Program-made: the position numbers and the translations under genes | Assembly: GCA_016713765.1 (NCBI GenBank) | Contig: JADJON010000001.1 | Span: forward strand, 124,001 to 188,000 | Length of the DNA: 64,000 nucleotides | From: Bacteroidota bacterium | GTDB lineage: Bacteria > Bacteroidota > Bacteroidia > AKYH767-A > 2013-40CM-41-45 | Direction: 5' to 3' | Part shown: positions 1 to 8,645 of the stretch, piece by piece | Numbering within the stretch: position 1 is the stretch's first letter | Layout of the letters: every line of letters begins with the position of its first letter | The notes under the pieces: model-generated | What the model saw: only the letters and a program-made list of their open reading frames with translations | Databases searched by the model: none | What the model was told of the DNA's origin: nothing

Positions 1-2
1 TC

Positions 3-2291
3 TTTGGCGACGATCCCAATGCCGTGCTGAAGAATCTGCCGGCGGAAGTCATTGACCGCATTCAGGTCTTCGATCAACGCAGTGATCAGAGTCAGTTCAC
101 CGGATTTGACGACGGCAACAGCTTAAAGACGCTCAACATCATTACGAAGCCGCAGTTCCGCGACGGTGTTTTCGGACGCGCATTCGCCGGGGCAGGAACC
201 GAAGACCGCTGGAAAGGCGGCGCTACCGTCAACCTCTTCAACAAGAATCGTCGCCTCACTTTCCTGCTAAACGGTAATAACATCAACGAGCAAAACTTCT
301 CTACCGAGGATCTACTGGGTGTGATGAGCGGTAGCAGTAACAATAACCGGCCGCAAGGTATGCGCGGGGGTTTCGGTGGACGTGGAGGCGGGCGCGGTCG
401 CGGAGGTGACAACTTCTATAACCCGGCCGACAATTTCCTCGTCGATCAGCGAAACGGCATCAGCACCACACAATCGTTCGGTGTGAACTATGCCAATAAA
501 TGGAAAACAGTCGATGCCAGTTTCAGCTACTTCTTCAACCGGAGTGAAAACGAAGCGGTTTCAGATCTCTATCGAACCTACATCACGGCGGAGAACAGTG
601 ACCTGGCCTACACGGAGACCTCGAACACCAATTCGATCAACCTGAACCATCGCTTCAGTTCGCGCGTGGAATGGAAACTCGACTCCCTCAATTCATTCAT
701 CATCCAGCCGAAGTTCTCTCTTCAGCATAATGAGGGGGACCGGGTCTTGCTCGGAAGCAACATTTCCGGTTCATCGATTACCGGTTTCACCGACACGCAG
801 AATGGCTCTGATCTGGACGGGATCAACACCAGCGTTTCGCTCCTCTGGCGCCACAGTTTCCAAAAACGTGGTCGCTCGCTAAGCCTTTCCATGACGCCAG
901 GCTTTAACAATCAAAAGGGGAATAACTATCTGCTCTCCTTACTCGACAGCTACAACGATACGCTCGCGGCAGACAAAACCGATCAGGTCGGAAGAATCGA
1001 CAAGCAAGGTCTTACCCTGAACACACAAGTGAACTATACTGAACCACTGAGCGAACGCAGCCAACTTCAAGTCAGCTATGGCGGAAATTACCAACGGAAC
1101 ACCTCCGACAAAGCGACGTTCAACTATGTGGCGGCCACACGCGACTACATCGACAAAGACTCGAGCCTTTCCAACAACTTCCGAACGGAGTATGTTTCGC
1201 ATCAGGGCGGACTGACCTATCGATACAACAAACAAAAGTGGAACCTGGGTATCGGCGCCAACTATCAGCAGGCATCGCTTGACAACACGTTCATTGATCC
1301 CGAGCGAGAACCGGTTGCCCGCAACTTTTCCTCCGTTTTGCCGAACGCTTTCTTCCAGTACCGATTCAGTCAGCGTAAAAGCCTGCGGGCGAATTATCGC
1401 TCGAACAATAACGCCCCGACAGCCGACCAATTACAATCCGTCATCAACAACAGCAATCCCCTGCAACTCACTTCCGGCAACCCGGACTTGTCGCAGGACT
1501 TTCAAAACAATCTCAGCATTCGCTATTCGGCGGTGAATACCGAGAAGAATTCGTCTTTCTTCGCCTTGCTTGCAGGCTCCTACACGTTCGATTATATCGG
1601 CAACAGCACCTTTGTCGCGTTTTCTGACACCGTTCTGAGCAGCACGGTCACACTTGCCAGCGGATCCCAGTACACTCGTCCGGTTAACCTTGACGGTTAC
1701 TACAACCTGCGTTCGTTCATGAATTACAGCTTTCCGGTGAAATTCCTGAAGTCCAACCTCAACCTGAACGCGTCTCTTAACTACAACCTGACACCGAGCC
1801 TGATCAACGAGTTGAAAAACGAAGCGGGCAGCGGCACCTACGGCGCCGGCGTGTTACTCAGCAGTAACATCAGCGAGAAAGTGGACTTCAGCATCGGCAC
1901 TAATTTTTCCTACAATTCCCTGCACAATACCCTACAGGCTTCTGCCGACAACGAATACTACTCACAAACCAGCAGGGCCAAAATCCAGGTGATGCCGTGG
2001 AAAGGGCTGGTCCTGCTTTCGGAATGGAACTATACGTACAACACGGGGCTTAGCAGCAGCATCAACCAGAACATCCTCTTGTGGAATGCCGGGATCGGAT
2101 ACAAATTCGGCAAGGACCGTGCATTCGACTTGCGACTGACGGCCTTCGACCTGCTCGAAGAAAACACCAGTGTAACCCGTACCACCACGGATACCTATTT
2201 TGACGACAGCCGAACGAACATCCTGCAACGGTATTTCATGCTGACACTGACCTATAATTTCAAGAAATTCCGTGAAGCGGAAGGACAGTGA
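3..2291 (+). CDS. Outer-membrane beta-barrel receptor, TonB-dependent type (5' end outside window)
   Basis: The reading frame is open from the window edge, so the signal peptide, the N-terminal carboxypeptidase-like domain and most of the plug are missing. The first visible residues (about 1-45) carry the plug ending typical of Bacteroidota OMP_b-brl_3 proteins: an NLPAEVIDRIQVF stretch followed by QSQFTGFDDGN. A Gly/Arg-rich loop lies near residues 110-130. The remainder alternates short beta-strand-like segments rich in Y, N, S and T, as expected of a large barrel, and ends in a strand-like TYNFKKF plus a short tail. The substrate cannot be told; no SusD-like partner is visible downstream. 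The frame is intact. Confidence 0.85.
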   Translation, partial: FGDDPNAVLKNLPAEVIDRIQVFDQRSDQSQFTGFDDGNSLKTLNIITKPQFRDGVFGRAFAGAGTEDRWKGGATVNLFNKNRRLTFLLNGNNINEQNFSTEDLLGVMSGSSNNNRPQGMRGGFGGRGGGRGRGGDNFYNPADNFLVDQRNGISTTQSFGVNYANKWKTVDASFSYFFNRSENEAVSDLYRTYITAENSDLAYTETSNTNSINLNHRFSSRVEWKLDSLNSFIIQPKFSLQHNEGDRVLLGSNISGSSITGFTDTQNGSDLDGINTSVSLLWRHSFQKRGRSLSLSMTPGFNNQKGNNYLLSLLDSYNDTLAADKTDQVGRIDKQGLTLNTQVNYTEPLSERSQLQVSYGGNYQRNTSDKATFNYVAATRDYIDKDSSLSNNFRTEYVSHQGGLTYRYNKQKWNLGIGANYQQASLDNTFIDPEREPVARNFSSVLPNAFFQYRFSQRKSLRANYRSNNNAPTADQLQSVINNSNPLQLTSGNPDLSQDFQNNLSIRYSAVNTEKNSSFFALLAGSYTFDYIGNSTFVAFSDTVLSSTVTLASGSQYTRPVNLDGYYNLRSFMNYSFPVKFLKSNLNLNASLNYNLTPSLINELKNEAGSGTYGAGVLLSSNISEKVDFSIGTNFSYNSLHNTLQASADNEYYSQTSRAKIQVMPWKGLVLLSEWNYTYNTGLSSSINQNILLWNAGIGYKFGKDRAFDLRLTAFDLLEENTSVTRTTTDTYFDDSRTNILQRYFMLTLTYNFKKFREAEGQ

Positions 2292-2400
2292 GGCAGGGGT
2301 TGGGGGTTCGGGTTCCCTGTTTCGCGTTTGTTCTGAACTAATTCAACCTGAATATTCCAGAACTCGAAACCCGGAACCCAAAACCCGGAACTTCCAACCA
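2292..2400. repeat. Intergenic repeat with AACCCGGAAC 10-mers
   Basis: The 10-mer AACCCGGAAC occurs at 2368-2377 and again at 2382-2391. An imperfect opposite-strand counterpart, GGGTTCGGGTTCC, lies at 2304-2316, so the transcript could fold back. This fills much of the 249-base gap between the receptor and the CotH gene. Function is unknown. Confidence 0.5.
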
Positions 2401-2479
2401 ATTCAACATCGGTATATTCCACCATTTCGTCGGTCATTCCTCATGGTAGTTCCCGAAAAGGTTAAACCTTTGTGAACGA

Positions 2480-2507
2480 TTGAAATCCAAGGAAGCCGCT
2501 ACCTTAG
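2480..2507 (+). promoter_or_regulatory. Putative Bacteroidota promoter of the CotH gene
   Basis: TTG at 2480-2482, a 17-base spacer, then TACCTTAG at 2500-2507, one base away from the TAnnTTTG consensus for the -7 element. The start codon follows at 2541. Inferred from consensus only. Confidence 0.45.
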
Positions 2508-2540
2508 CTGGAAGCGGTTCCACCGTCTAACCAACCACAC

Positions 2541-4880
2541 ATGAAGAAATTTACTGCGATCCTGCTTGTTTTTGCAGGATTCCTGGGCGCGACCGATAGC
2601 CGCGGCCAGGGAATGCCGGATGAGATGTACCTGTCTCCGGACGGGCGAACACTCTATACCGGCGGACAGGCTCCCAGCGGCTTGTATGAACCCTACCTGG
2701 TCCGTCGGGTCGATCTGCAATTCTCACAGTCCAACTACTGGACGCTGCTGACCCAGGGTTATCAGAATCACACCGACCTGCCTGCGACCATGATCGTCGA
2801 TGGTGTGACCTACGATAGCGTGGGGGTCCGCTTCAAGGGCCAGACTTCCTACAATACCGGGAGCTCCCAAAAGAAGTCATTCAACATCACGACCAATTCC
2901 TTCGTATCCGGTCAGGACCTCATGGGGTATCAGATCCTGAATTTCAACAACGCGTTTCAGGATGAATCCTTTCTTCACGAAGTCATTTACCAGCACCAGA
3001 TCCGTCGGCATATTCCGTCGGCCAAATCGAACTTCATTAAACTCTATATCAACGGCGGCAACTGGGGACTCTACCCCAACGTGCAGCAACTGAATAAAGA
3101 GTTTCTGAAAGAATGGTTCCTGACCAACGACGGTTCCAACTGGCGCGCTGACCGTCCGCCGGGATCCGGTGGCGGCGGCGGCGGTGGCTGGGGCGATGGT
3201 ACCGCGGCCATGAACTACCGCGGTCCGGACAGTACCGACTACCAGCCTTATTATACCCTGAAGTCATCGACCAAGCCGCAACCCTGGGATGACCTGGTGC
3301 ACACCTGCGATGTGCTGAACAACACGGCAGCCGGCGACCTCGATTCCTTGTTGCCTGCCGTGCTGGATGTGGACCGCACCTTATGGCATCTCGGTTCGGA
3401 GATCCTGTTCTCCGACGATGACAGCTACGTCTACAAGGGGAAGATGGATTACTATACTTATTACGAGATCGAGACCGGTCGCATGACGCCGCTGGAGTAT
3501 GACGGAAACAGCGTCATGGAATCCATGGCTCAGAACTGGAGCGTGTTTTACAATGCCAACAACGCTAATTATCCATTGTTGAATCGTCTGCTCAACAATG
3601 CCGAGTGGCGTCAGCGTTACCTCGCCCATTTCCGTACCCTCATCCAGGATGAAATGGACACGACGACGCTCTTTCCGTTGATCGACGATTATGTAAGCCT
3701 GATCGACACCATCGTTCAGAACGACCCGAAGAAACTGTACAGCTATGCCCAGTTCCAAACCGGGGTGGCAGGTGTCAAATCGTTCATCCGAAATCGTCGC
3801 AGCTATGTACTCAGCAATTCCGAGGTGAACCGCCCGGTGCCCAGCCTGAGCAATGCAGCCTGGTCGGTAGCCGGCACATCCTTCGGTCGCCCGAACGCGG
3901 GTCAGTCGGTGGATGTACAAGTCGAAGCATCCGCTACGGCCGGAATCCAGACGGTGAACCTGTATTACGCGAGCGGCATCGTAGGCAACTTCGCCAAGAC
4001 GAGCATGTATGATGACGGGGCGCACAACGACGGCGCTGCCGGCGACGGCGTTTGGGGCGGAATGATCCCGGGCTTTGATGCAGGCTTCTGGGTTCGACAC
4101 TATTTTGAAGCGGTTGCAGCGGATGCTTTCAATACCGTCAGCTATCTGCCTGCCGGAGCCGAACACGATGTGTTCGTTTATCAGGTCAACCTCGAACGTG
4201 CAACTGATACGAGCGTAGTGATCAACGAAGTGATGGCGATCAACCAGAGCACCATCGCGGATTCCGCCGGACAGTACGAAGACTGGATCGAATTGTACAA
4301 CAACGGTTCACAGGCTGTCGACCTGAGCGGATACTGGCTCACCGACAACGCCTTTAACCTGCGCAAGTGGCAGATGCCTGCGGGTACCACCATCCTGCCA
4401 AACGAATACCTCATCATCTGGGCCGATGAAGACGGCGGCCAGGGTGACTACCATTGCAACTTCAAACTTTCGGCATCAGGTGAAGATCTGTTGCTCATCA
4501 ACCCTTCCGGGCAGTTGGTGGATGAAGTGGTCTTCGGACAACAGACAGCCGATCAGGGATATGCCCGCGTACCGAACGGAACCGGTCCGTTCGTGATCCA
4601 GGATCCGACCTTCGGAGCGAACAACAACCTGAGTACGGACATCTCCACACTGGATGCTCCCGTGCGACTGCTCGTTTATCCGAATCCGGCCAACGGCTAT
4701 GTCACCATCGCGGGCAAGAATCGAAACGGCGAACTCGTGGAGGTATTCGACATGGTCGGTCGTGCCGTATTCAGCGGACGCATGCAGGAGACGCTGACCA
4801 TCGACACCCAGTCGTGGACGGCGGGTATCTACACCCTGCGCTGCGGTTCCGAATCGCGCAAGCTACTGGTCAAGCATTGA
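2541..4880 (+). CDS. CotH-kinase-family secreted protein with lamin-tail domain and T9SS type A sorting domain
   Basis: This 779-residue protein begins with a signal peptide (about 1-22). Residues about 50-430 resemble the CotH family (RFKGQTSY at 97-104, then NFNNAFQDESFLHE, and a MTPLEYDGNS segment near the expected catalytic region). CotH proteins are atypical protein kinases; whether this one is active cannot be told. A Gly-rich loop sits around 208-218. An Ig-like stretch is followed by a lamin-tail domain from about 559 (VVINEVMAINQ, then DWIELYNNG). From about 712 a YPNPANGY motif opens a C-terminal T9SS sorting domain, so the protein is predicted to be exported and anchored at or released from the cell surface. 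A strong terminator follows directly. Confidence 0.85.
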   Translation: MKKFTAILLVFAGFLGATDSRGQGMPDEMYLSPDGRTLYTGGQAPSGLYEPYLVRRVDLQFSQSNYWTLLTQGYQNHTDLPATMIVDGVTYDSVGVRFKGQTSYNTGSSQKKSFNITTNSFVSGQDLMGYQILNFNNAFQDESFLHEVIYQHQIRRHIPSAKSNFIKLYINGGNWGLYPNVQQLNKEFLKEWFLTNDGSNWRADRPPGSGGGGGGGWGDGTAAMNYRGPDSTDYQPYYTLKSSTKPQPWDDLVHTCDVLNNTAAGDLDSLLPAVLDVDRTLWHLGSEILFSDDDSYVYKGKMDYYTYYEIETGRMTPLEYDGNSVMESMAQNWSVFYNANNANYPLLNRLLNNAEWRQRYLAHFRTLIQDEMDTTTLFPLIDDYVSLIDTIVQNDPKKLYSYAQFQTGVAGVKSFIRNRRSYVLSNSEVNRPVPSLSNAAWSVAGTSFGRPNAGQSVDVQVEASATAGIQTVNLYYASGIVGNFAKTSMYDDGAHNDGAAGDGVWGGMIPGFDAGFWVRHYFEAVAADAFNTVSYLPAGAEHDVFVYQVNLERATDTSVVINEVMAINQSTIADSAGQYEDWIELYNNGSQAVDLSGYWLTDNAFNLRKWQMPAGTTILPNEYLIIWADEDGGQGDYHCNFKLSASGEDLLLINPSGQLVDEVVFGQQTADQGYARVPNGTGPFVIQDPTFGANNNLSTDISTLDAPVRLLVYPNPANGYVTIAGKNRNGELVEVFDMVGRAVFSGRMQETLTIDTQSWTAGIYTLRCGSESRKLLVKH

Positions 4881-4893
4881 TCACCAACCTGAT

Positions 4894-4927
4894 AAAAAAA
4901 GCCCGCTCAGTTGAGCGGGCTTTTTTT
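4894..4927. terminator. Bidirectional rho-independent terminator
   Basis: Perfect 9-bp stem GCCCGCTCA/TGAGCGGGC (4901-4909 and 4912-4920) preceded by seven A (4894-4900) and followed by seven T (4921-4927). It separates two convergent genes and can serve both. Confidence 0.9.
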
Positions 4928-4928
4928 A

Positions 4929-5609
4929 TCACTTTCCCGGGTAGAGTTTCGCATGCCACCTCACCATAGCCTTCGAAATTTCCGCCGGATTACCCATGCG
5001 CTGTTGCTTGTCTGGGCCGAAGAAGATGAACTCACCGGTCAGCAGGTCCAGGTTCTCCATCAATTCCCGCATGTACAGATCGTGAATGGTGGCGTTCTCA
5101 CTGCCGGGAATATCATGCGGCGTACGCTCCATGATCTCCAGGAAGAAGCGGCCACTGACCCTGTTCTCTTCCACGCGCCGACCATTCCTCAGTTTTTTAT
5201 CATTGATCAACAAACCGATTCTGGCCCGGGTCAACCGGGCCTGCAGCGCCTTGATACGAACGTCGGGGTTGCAATGGACCGCCAGCGCCGTCAACGTAGC
5301 GACCAGATCATGCCGTGAACAATAATCGATCACCTCTTCGCCCTGCATCAGGTGCCTGAAATTCTCAGGAGATACTTCAACAAATAAAAGAGATAGGGAA
5401 TCGGAACGATTGAATTCATCCTGCATCAACGCTAAGACCGGATCGGTGACGGCAATAGGCTTCGGATAATCCCAATAACGGTTGGTGGTGTCAACCAGAA
5501 CCGCTTCCACCATGCTCCTGAACCCGGGAGAAACTTGCGCGCGTGTTATCAGCGAACCGGTTGATAGCGCCAGCAAGCAGACAATCCGAAGTATCGTGAT
5601 CCTTGACAT
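4929..5609 (-). CDS. Secreted protein of unknown function
   Basis: The 226-residue product starts with a clear signal peptide (about 1-24, ending around TRAQ). The mature part is mixed alpha/beta with charged helices; it has an MQGEEVIDYCSRHDLVATLTALAVHC stretch interrupted by two Cys residues, and no recognised catalytic motif. It lacks a T9SS sorting domain, so a periplasmic location is likely. The gene ends at the bidirectional terminator and has no operon partners: the flanking genes are on the other strand. I do not recognise the family. Confidence 0.6.
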   Translation of the reverse strand: MSRITILRIVCLLALSTGSLITRAQVSPGFRSMVEAVLVDTTNRYWDYPKPIAVTDPVLALMQDEFNRSDSLSLLFVEVSPENFRHLMQGEEVIDYCSRHDLVATLTALAVHCNPDVRIKALQARLTRARIGLLINDKKLRNGRRVEENRVSGRFFLEIMERTPHDIPGSENATIHDLYMRELMENLDLLTGEFIFFGPDKQQRMGNPAEISKAMVRWHAKLYPGK

Positions 5610-5810
5610 CCGTTGAATAAATTAAAGGAATTAAACCACTGGTCTGCTATAGCGTCCAATATATTCGTGTCTTTTGTACAAACTTCGTGCCTGCTCAAGC
5701 TGTTAAGGCATATTTCCGCCTCCAACTGAAAAATGCCACCAATGCCTGAGAGCTACTCCACGAAAAACAATATTGATCGTAAAACTTCCGAACCAGCATC
5801 CTGCGATACC

Positions 5811-7100
5811 ATGCGCTTCACGATCCTGTTACTACTTCTTCTGATCAAGCTCCCGTTAAACGGTCAAGCCTTGTATTTCCCGCCTCTCTCGGGAACAAAC
5901 TGGGACACCATTTCTCCCGCTTCGCTCGGCTGGTGTACGCAGTACGTCGATACGATCGCGGACTTCAACGCTCAACGAGGCAGCAAAGCTTTTCTCATTC
6001 TCAAAGACGGTAAGATCGCCGTAGAACAGTACTATGGAACCTTTACCCGCGACAGCCTTTGGTACTGGGCATCTGCCGGAAAAACCCTTACCTCTTTCCT
6101 GACGGGTATTGCACAAGAGGAAGGTTATCTCGACATCACCCGCCCGACGTCCGATTACCTGGGTACCGGCTGGACCAGCGCACCACTCGCGAAAGAGCAA
6201 TTGATCACAGTGCGCAACCAATTGACCATGACCTCCGGTCTTGACGATCTCACCGGCGATCCGTATTGCACGCTACCTTCCTGTCTGCAATACGAAGCGG
6301 ATGCCGGTACGCGCTGGGCTTACCATAATGCACCGTACACGCTGCTGGATACAGTGATCGAGTCTGCAACCGGACAGAATTTCAACACGTACTTCAACTC
6401 CCGTATCCGGAACCGGATTGGCATGAACGGATTCTGGTTCCCGAACGGTTACAACAACATTTACGGCAGTACGGCGCGAAGCATGGCACGATTCGGTTTG
6501 CTCATGCTCAATCGCGGTATCTGGGACCAGGATACGTTGCTGCACGACACAGCTTACTATCATGCGATGATCAACACCTCGCAGAACCTGAACAAATCGT
6601 ACGGTTACCTCTGGTGGCTGAACGGAAAACAATCGTTCATGCTGCCCTATTCGCAGTTCGTCTTCGGTGGTTCTTTGTCTCCGGACGCCCCGTCCGATAT
6701 GTATTCGGGAATTGGAAAAAACAGCCAGGTAGTCAGCGTGATCCCCAGCCAGCAGATGGTCATCATCCGGATGGGAAATTCGCCCGACACCAATGACGTC
6801 TCGCTGATCTACGTCAACGAATTGTGGGAGGAGCTGAACAAACTGTTCTGCACACCCACAGGCATGCACGATCCCGTCAGTCGCTCCTTTGCACTTTATC
6901 CTAATCCCGCTAATGATGCGGTAATGATTCGTGGAGCGGCGGAAGATACTCGAATCAGTGTATTCAATTTGCAGGGAACATTGATGATAGAATCCCGCGG
7001 CACCAAACTCCAGATAACTACCCTGCCTTCAGGATTCTATGTTGTTAGAGTCAGGTTAACTGAAGGAGTCGAGCAAATTTTCAGGTTATTGAAGCAGTGA
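5811..7100 (+). CDS. Secreted serine hydrolase (class C beta-lactamase/esterase fold) with T9SS type A domain
   Basis: I start at the ATG at 5811 because a signal peptide (MRFTILLLLLL) begins there; an upstream in-frame ATG at 5733 would put 26 polar residues in front of it. The 429-residue product has the serine beta-lactamase core: Ser88-Ala-Gly-Lys91 (SxxK nucleophile motif) and Tyr171-His-Asn173 (YxN). A GIGKNSQ segment lies where the third motif is expected, but its match is weak. From about residue 363 a YPNPAND motif opens a T9SS sorting domain, so the enzyme should be surface-exposed. The substrate is unknown: such proteins can be D-Ala-D-Ala peptidases, esterases or beta-lactamases. 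Confidence 0.85.
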   Translation: MRFTILLLLLLIKLPLNGQALYFPPLSGTNWDTISPASLGWCTQYVDTIADFNAQRGSKAFLILKDGKIAVEQYYGTFTRDSLWYWASAGKTLTSFLTGIAQEEGYLDITRPTSDYLGTGWTSAPLAKEQLITVRNQLTMTSGLDDLTGDPYCTLPSCLQYEADAGTRWAYHNAPYTLLDTVIESATGQNFNTYFNSRIRNRIGMNGFWFPNGYNNIYGSTARSMARFGLLMLNRGIWDQDTLLHDTAYYHAMINTSQNLNKSYGYLWWLNGKQSFMLPYSQFVFGGSLSPDAPSDMYSGIGKNSQVVSVIPSQQMVIIRMGNSPDTNDVSLIYVNELWEELNKLFCTPTGMHDPVSRSFALYPNPANDAVMIRGAAEDTRISVFNLQGTLMIESRGTKLQITTLPSGFYVVRVRLTEGVEQIFRLLKQ

Positions 7101-7116
7101 TTGGGAAAAAAGGATA

Positions 7117-7161
7117 ACCACAAAGGACGCAGCGTACACACAGAGGATCACAGAGAAAAAG
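7117..7161. repeat. Dispersed CACAGAG-type intergenic repeat (unoccupied IS target paralogue)
   Basis: Contains ACAAAGGACGCAG, ACACACAGAGG and a final CACAGAG at 7149-7155. It closely resembles the sequence rebuilt by deleting the IS copy at 17818-19062 from its flanks, where the element lies just before the last CACAGAG. It lies in the 249-base gap after the serine hydrolase. Confidence 0.7.
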
Positions 7162-7190
7162 TGATGGTGGAGAGCGGTGGTAATGAGAAA

Positions 7191-7345
7191 CTGGTAACTG
7201 GAAACTGGTAATTAGTAATTAGTAATTAGTAACTAGTAATTGGTGATTGGTGATTGGTGATTGGTGATTGGTGATTGTTGATCACCAATCACCAACTGTT
7301 TACTGTTTACTATTTACTGTTCACTATTCACTGTTCACTGTTCAC
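7191..7345. repeat. Array of degenerate 7-base repeats (GGTGATT / TAATTAG / TTCACTG) with hairpin
   Basis: Tandem 7-mers run almost without break: TAATTAG units, then GGTGATT units, then TTTACTG/TTCACTG units in the second half. A perfect 13-bp inverted repeat with a 5-base loop lies at 7263-7275 and 7281-7293. The array lies between convergent genes and just downstream of the TolC-like stop codon, so it could affect the 3' end of the efflux mRNA. A related element is at 48190-48280. Confidence 0.75.
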
Positions 7346-7349
7346 TACC

Positions 7350-8645
7350 CTACTCCGGCAACCGATTCATCAACCGCTTCAACTCCGTTTCCGCCAGCTT
7401 GGCTGTATAACGAACATTAGCAAGTGAAGCGGCTGTGGCTTCGTAGCTGGCCTGTGCGGCACGGAGGTCGAGCACGGTAGCCTGGTTGGTAGCGAATCGT
7501 TGCGAAAGGATATCCAGCAGTCGTCGCGAGAGTTGTTCGTTTTCTTCCTGCAAGCCGACTTGCTCGAGTGCTGTCCGATAGGCGGCATAGGTCTTCAAGG
7601 CCTCTGACAACAAACCCTGTTCGACGTTCTGTTGTTGGATACGGGCGTTCTCGGTTTGCAACTTAGCCACGCGGTGCTGTCGCTCGAACGCCCCGCCGTT
7701 GTAGATCGGTACTTGCAAGCTGAGTCCGATGTTCGGGCCGTAACTCTGGTTGATGAGCGAGAACCCGGCTTCGCTCTGGCTACGCTGGAAATTGTAACCA
7801 CCGTTGAGCCGCAGACTTGGGAGCCGTTGCGCGTTGATCTCCCGTTCGAGCTGTTCGTTGATCACCACCAGCGCACCGGCTGCTACGTAGTCCGGATTCC
7901 GTTGCAAATACGAGCGTACGGAATCCTGCCGGATGCTTTGATCGAGTTTGAGCGAATCCGTCGGTGAAAGGGTCGAGTCGCCCGGTACGGCGAGCAACCT
8001 CGACAGGTCCAGCTTAGCCTGGCGGATCGCCAATTGTTGTGCGCTCAGCGCTTGCTCGGCGGCATTCAGATCGATACGCGCCTGAAAAAGGTCGGCGTCA
8101 TTGGCCAGCCCGACCCGCGCCCGTGTTTCCAACACCTTGACACGCTCCGCAACGAAATCCCGGCTGCGTGTAAGCGCCTGTCCCACCTGCTCCTGCCGCT
8201 GAACGTCGTAGTAGCGACCGATCACCGCGGCCAAGGTGCTTTGTATTTGCGACAACAACTGAGCGTCACCCGCTTCTTGCAGCCGGGCGAGTCGCTCGCG
8301 CGTGGCGCTGATGCGATACCCATTGAAAAGGGTATAGGAAACGGCGAGGGCGCCGTTCATCGTATTGCCGGCAGCGCCGTCGCGCTCGATGATCGTACCG
8401 TTGGCGAGTTTTTGATAGATGTTGGTACTCTGCTGCACATCGCCTCCCGACAGGTTCACGGTCGGCAGTGCGCCTGCAACACCCGGATGGTTGTTCCATT
8501 CGGCCGCCTCCGCATTGTTCCTGGCCAGACGGACTTCGAGGTTGTTCTGCAAGGCACGATCCATCGCTTCCTTCAGCGAAAGGCCGGTTTGTCCCGTTGC
8601 AAACACCGGGAAGAATAGCAGGATGAGGAGTCGTTTCAACTTCAT
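7350..8645 (-). CDS. TolC-family outer-membrane efflux protein
   Basis: The 431-residue protein has a signal peptide (about 1-18) followed by two long heptad-rich helical regions broken by strand segments, the duplicated layout of the outer-membrane efflux protein family. Typical words are LSLKEAMDRALQNNLEVRLARNN near the N-terminus, and a C-terminal helix with QASYEATAASLANVRYTAKLAETELKRL. Length fits the family. It is the third gene of an adaptor-permease-TolC operon; its start overlaps the permease stop by four bases (8642-8645), indicating translational coupling. It should form the outer-membrane exit duct of the pump. Confidence 0.9.
   Translation of the reverse strand: MKLKRLLILLFFPVFATGQTGLSLKEAMDRALQNNLEVRLARNNAEAAEWNNHPGVAGALPTVNLSGGDVQQSTNIYQKLANGTIIERDGAAGNTMNGALAVSYTLFNGYRISATRERLARLQEAGDAQLLSQIQSTLAAVIGRYYDVQRQEQVGQALTRSRDFVAERVKVLETRARVGLANDADLFQARIDLNAAEQALSAQQLAIRQAKLDLSRLLAVPGDSTLSPTDSLKLDQSIRQDSVRSYLQRNPDYVAAGALVVINEQLEREINAQRLPSLRLNGGYNFQRSQSEAGFSLINQSYGPNIGLSLQVPIYNGGAFERQHRVAKLQTENARIQQQNVEQGLLSEALKTYAAYRTALEQVGLQEENEQLSRRLLDILSQRFATNQATVLDLRAAQASYEATAASLANVRYTAKLAETELKRLMNRLPE

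Noticed and set aside
7191..7345. Possible CRISPR array
   Set aside because: Units are only 7 bases and contiguous, with no spacers and no cas genes nearby.
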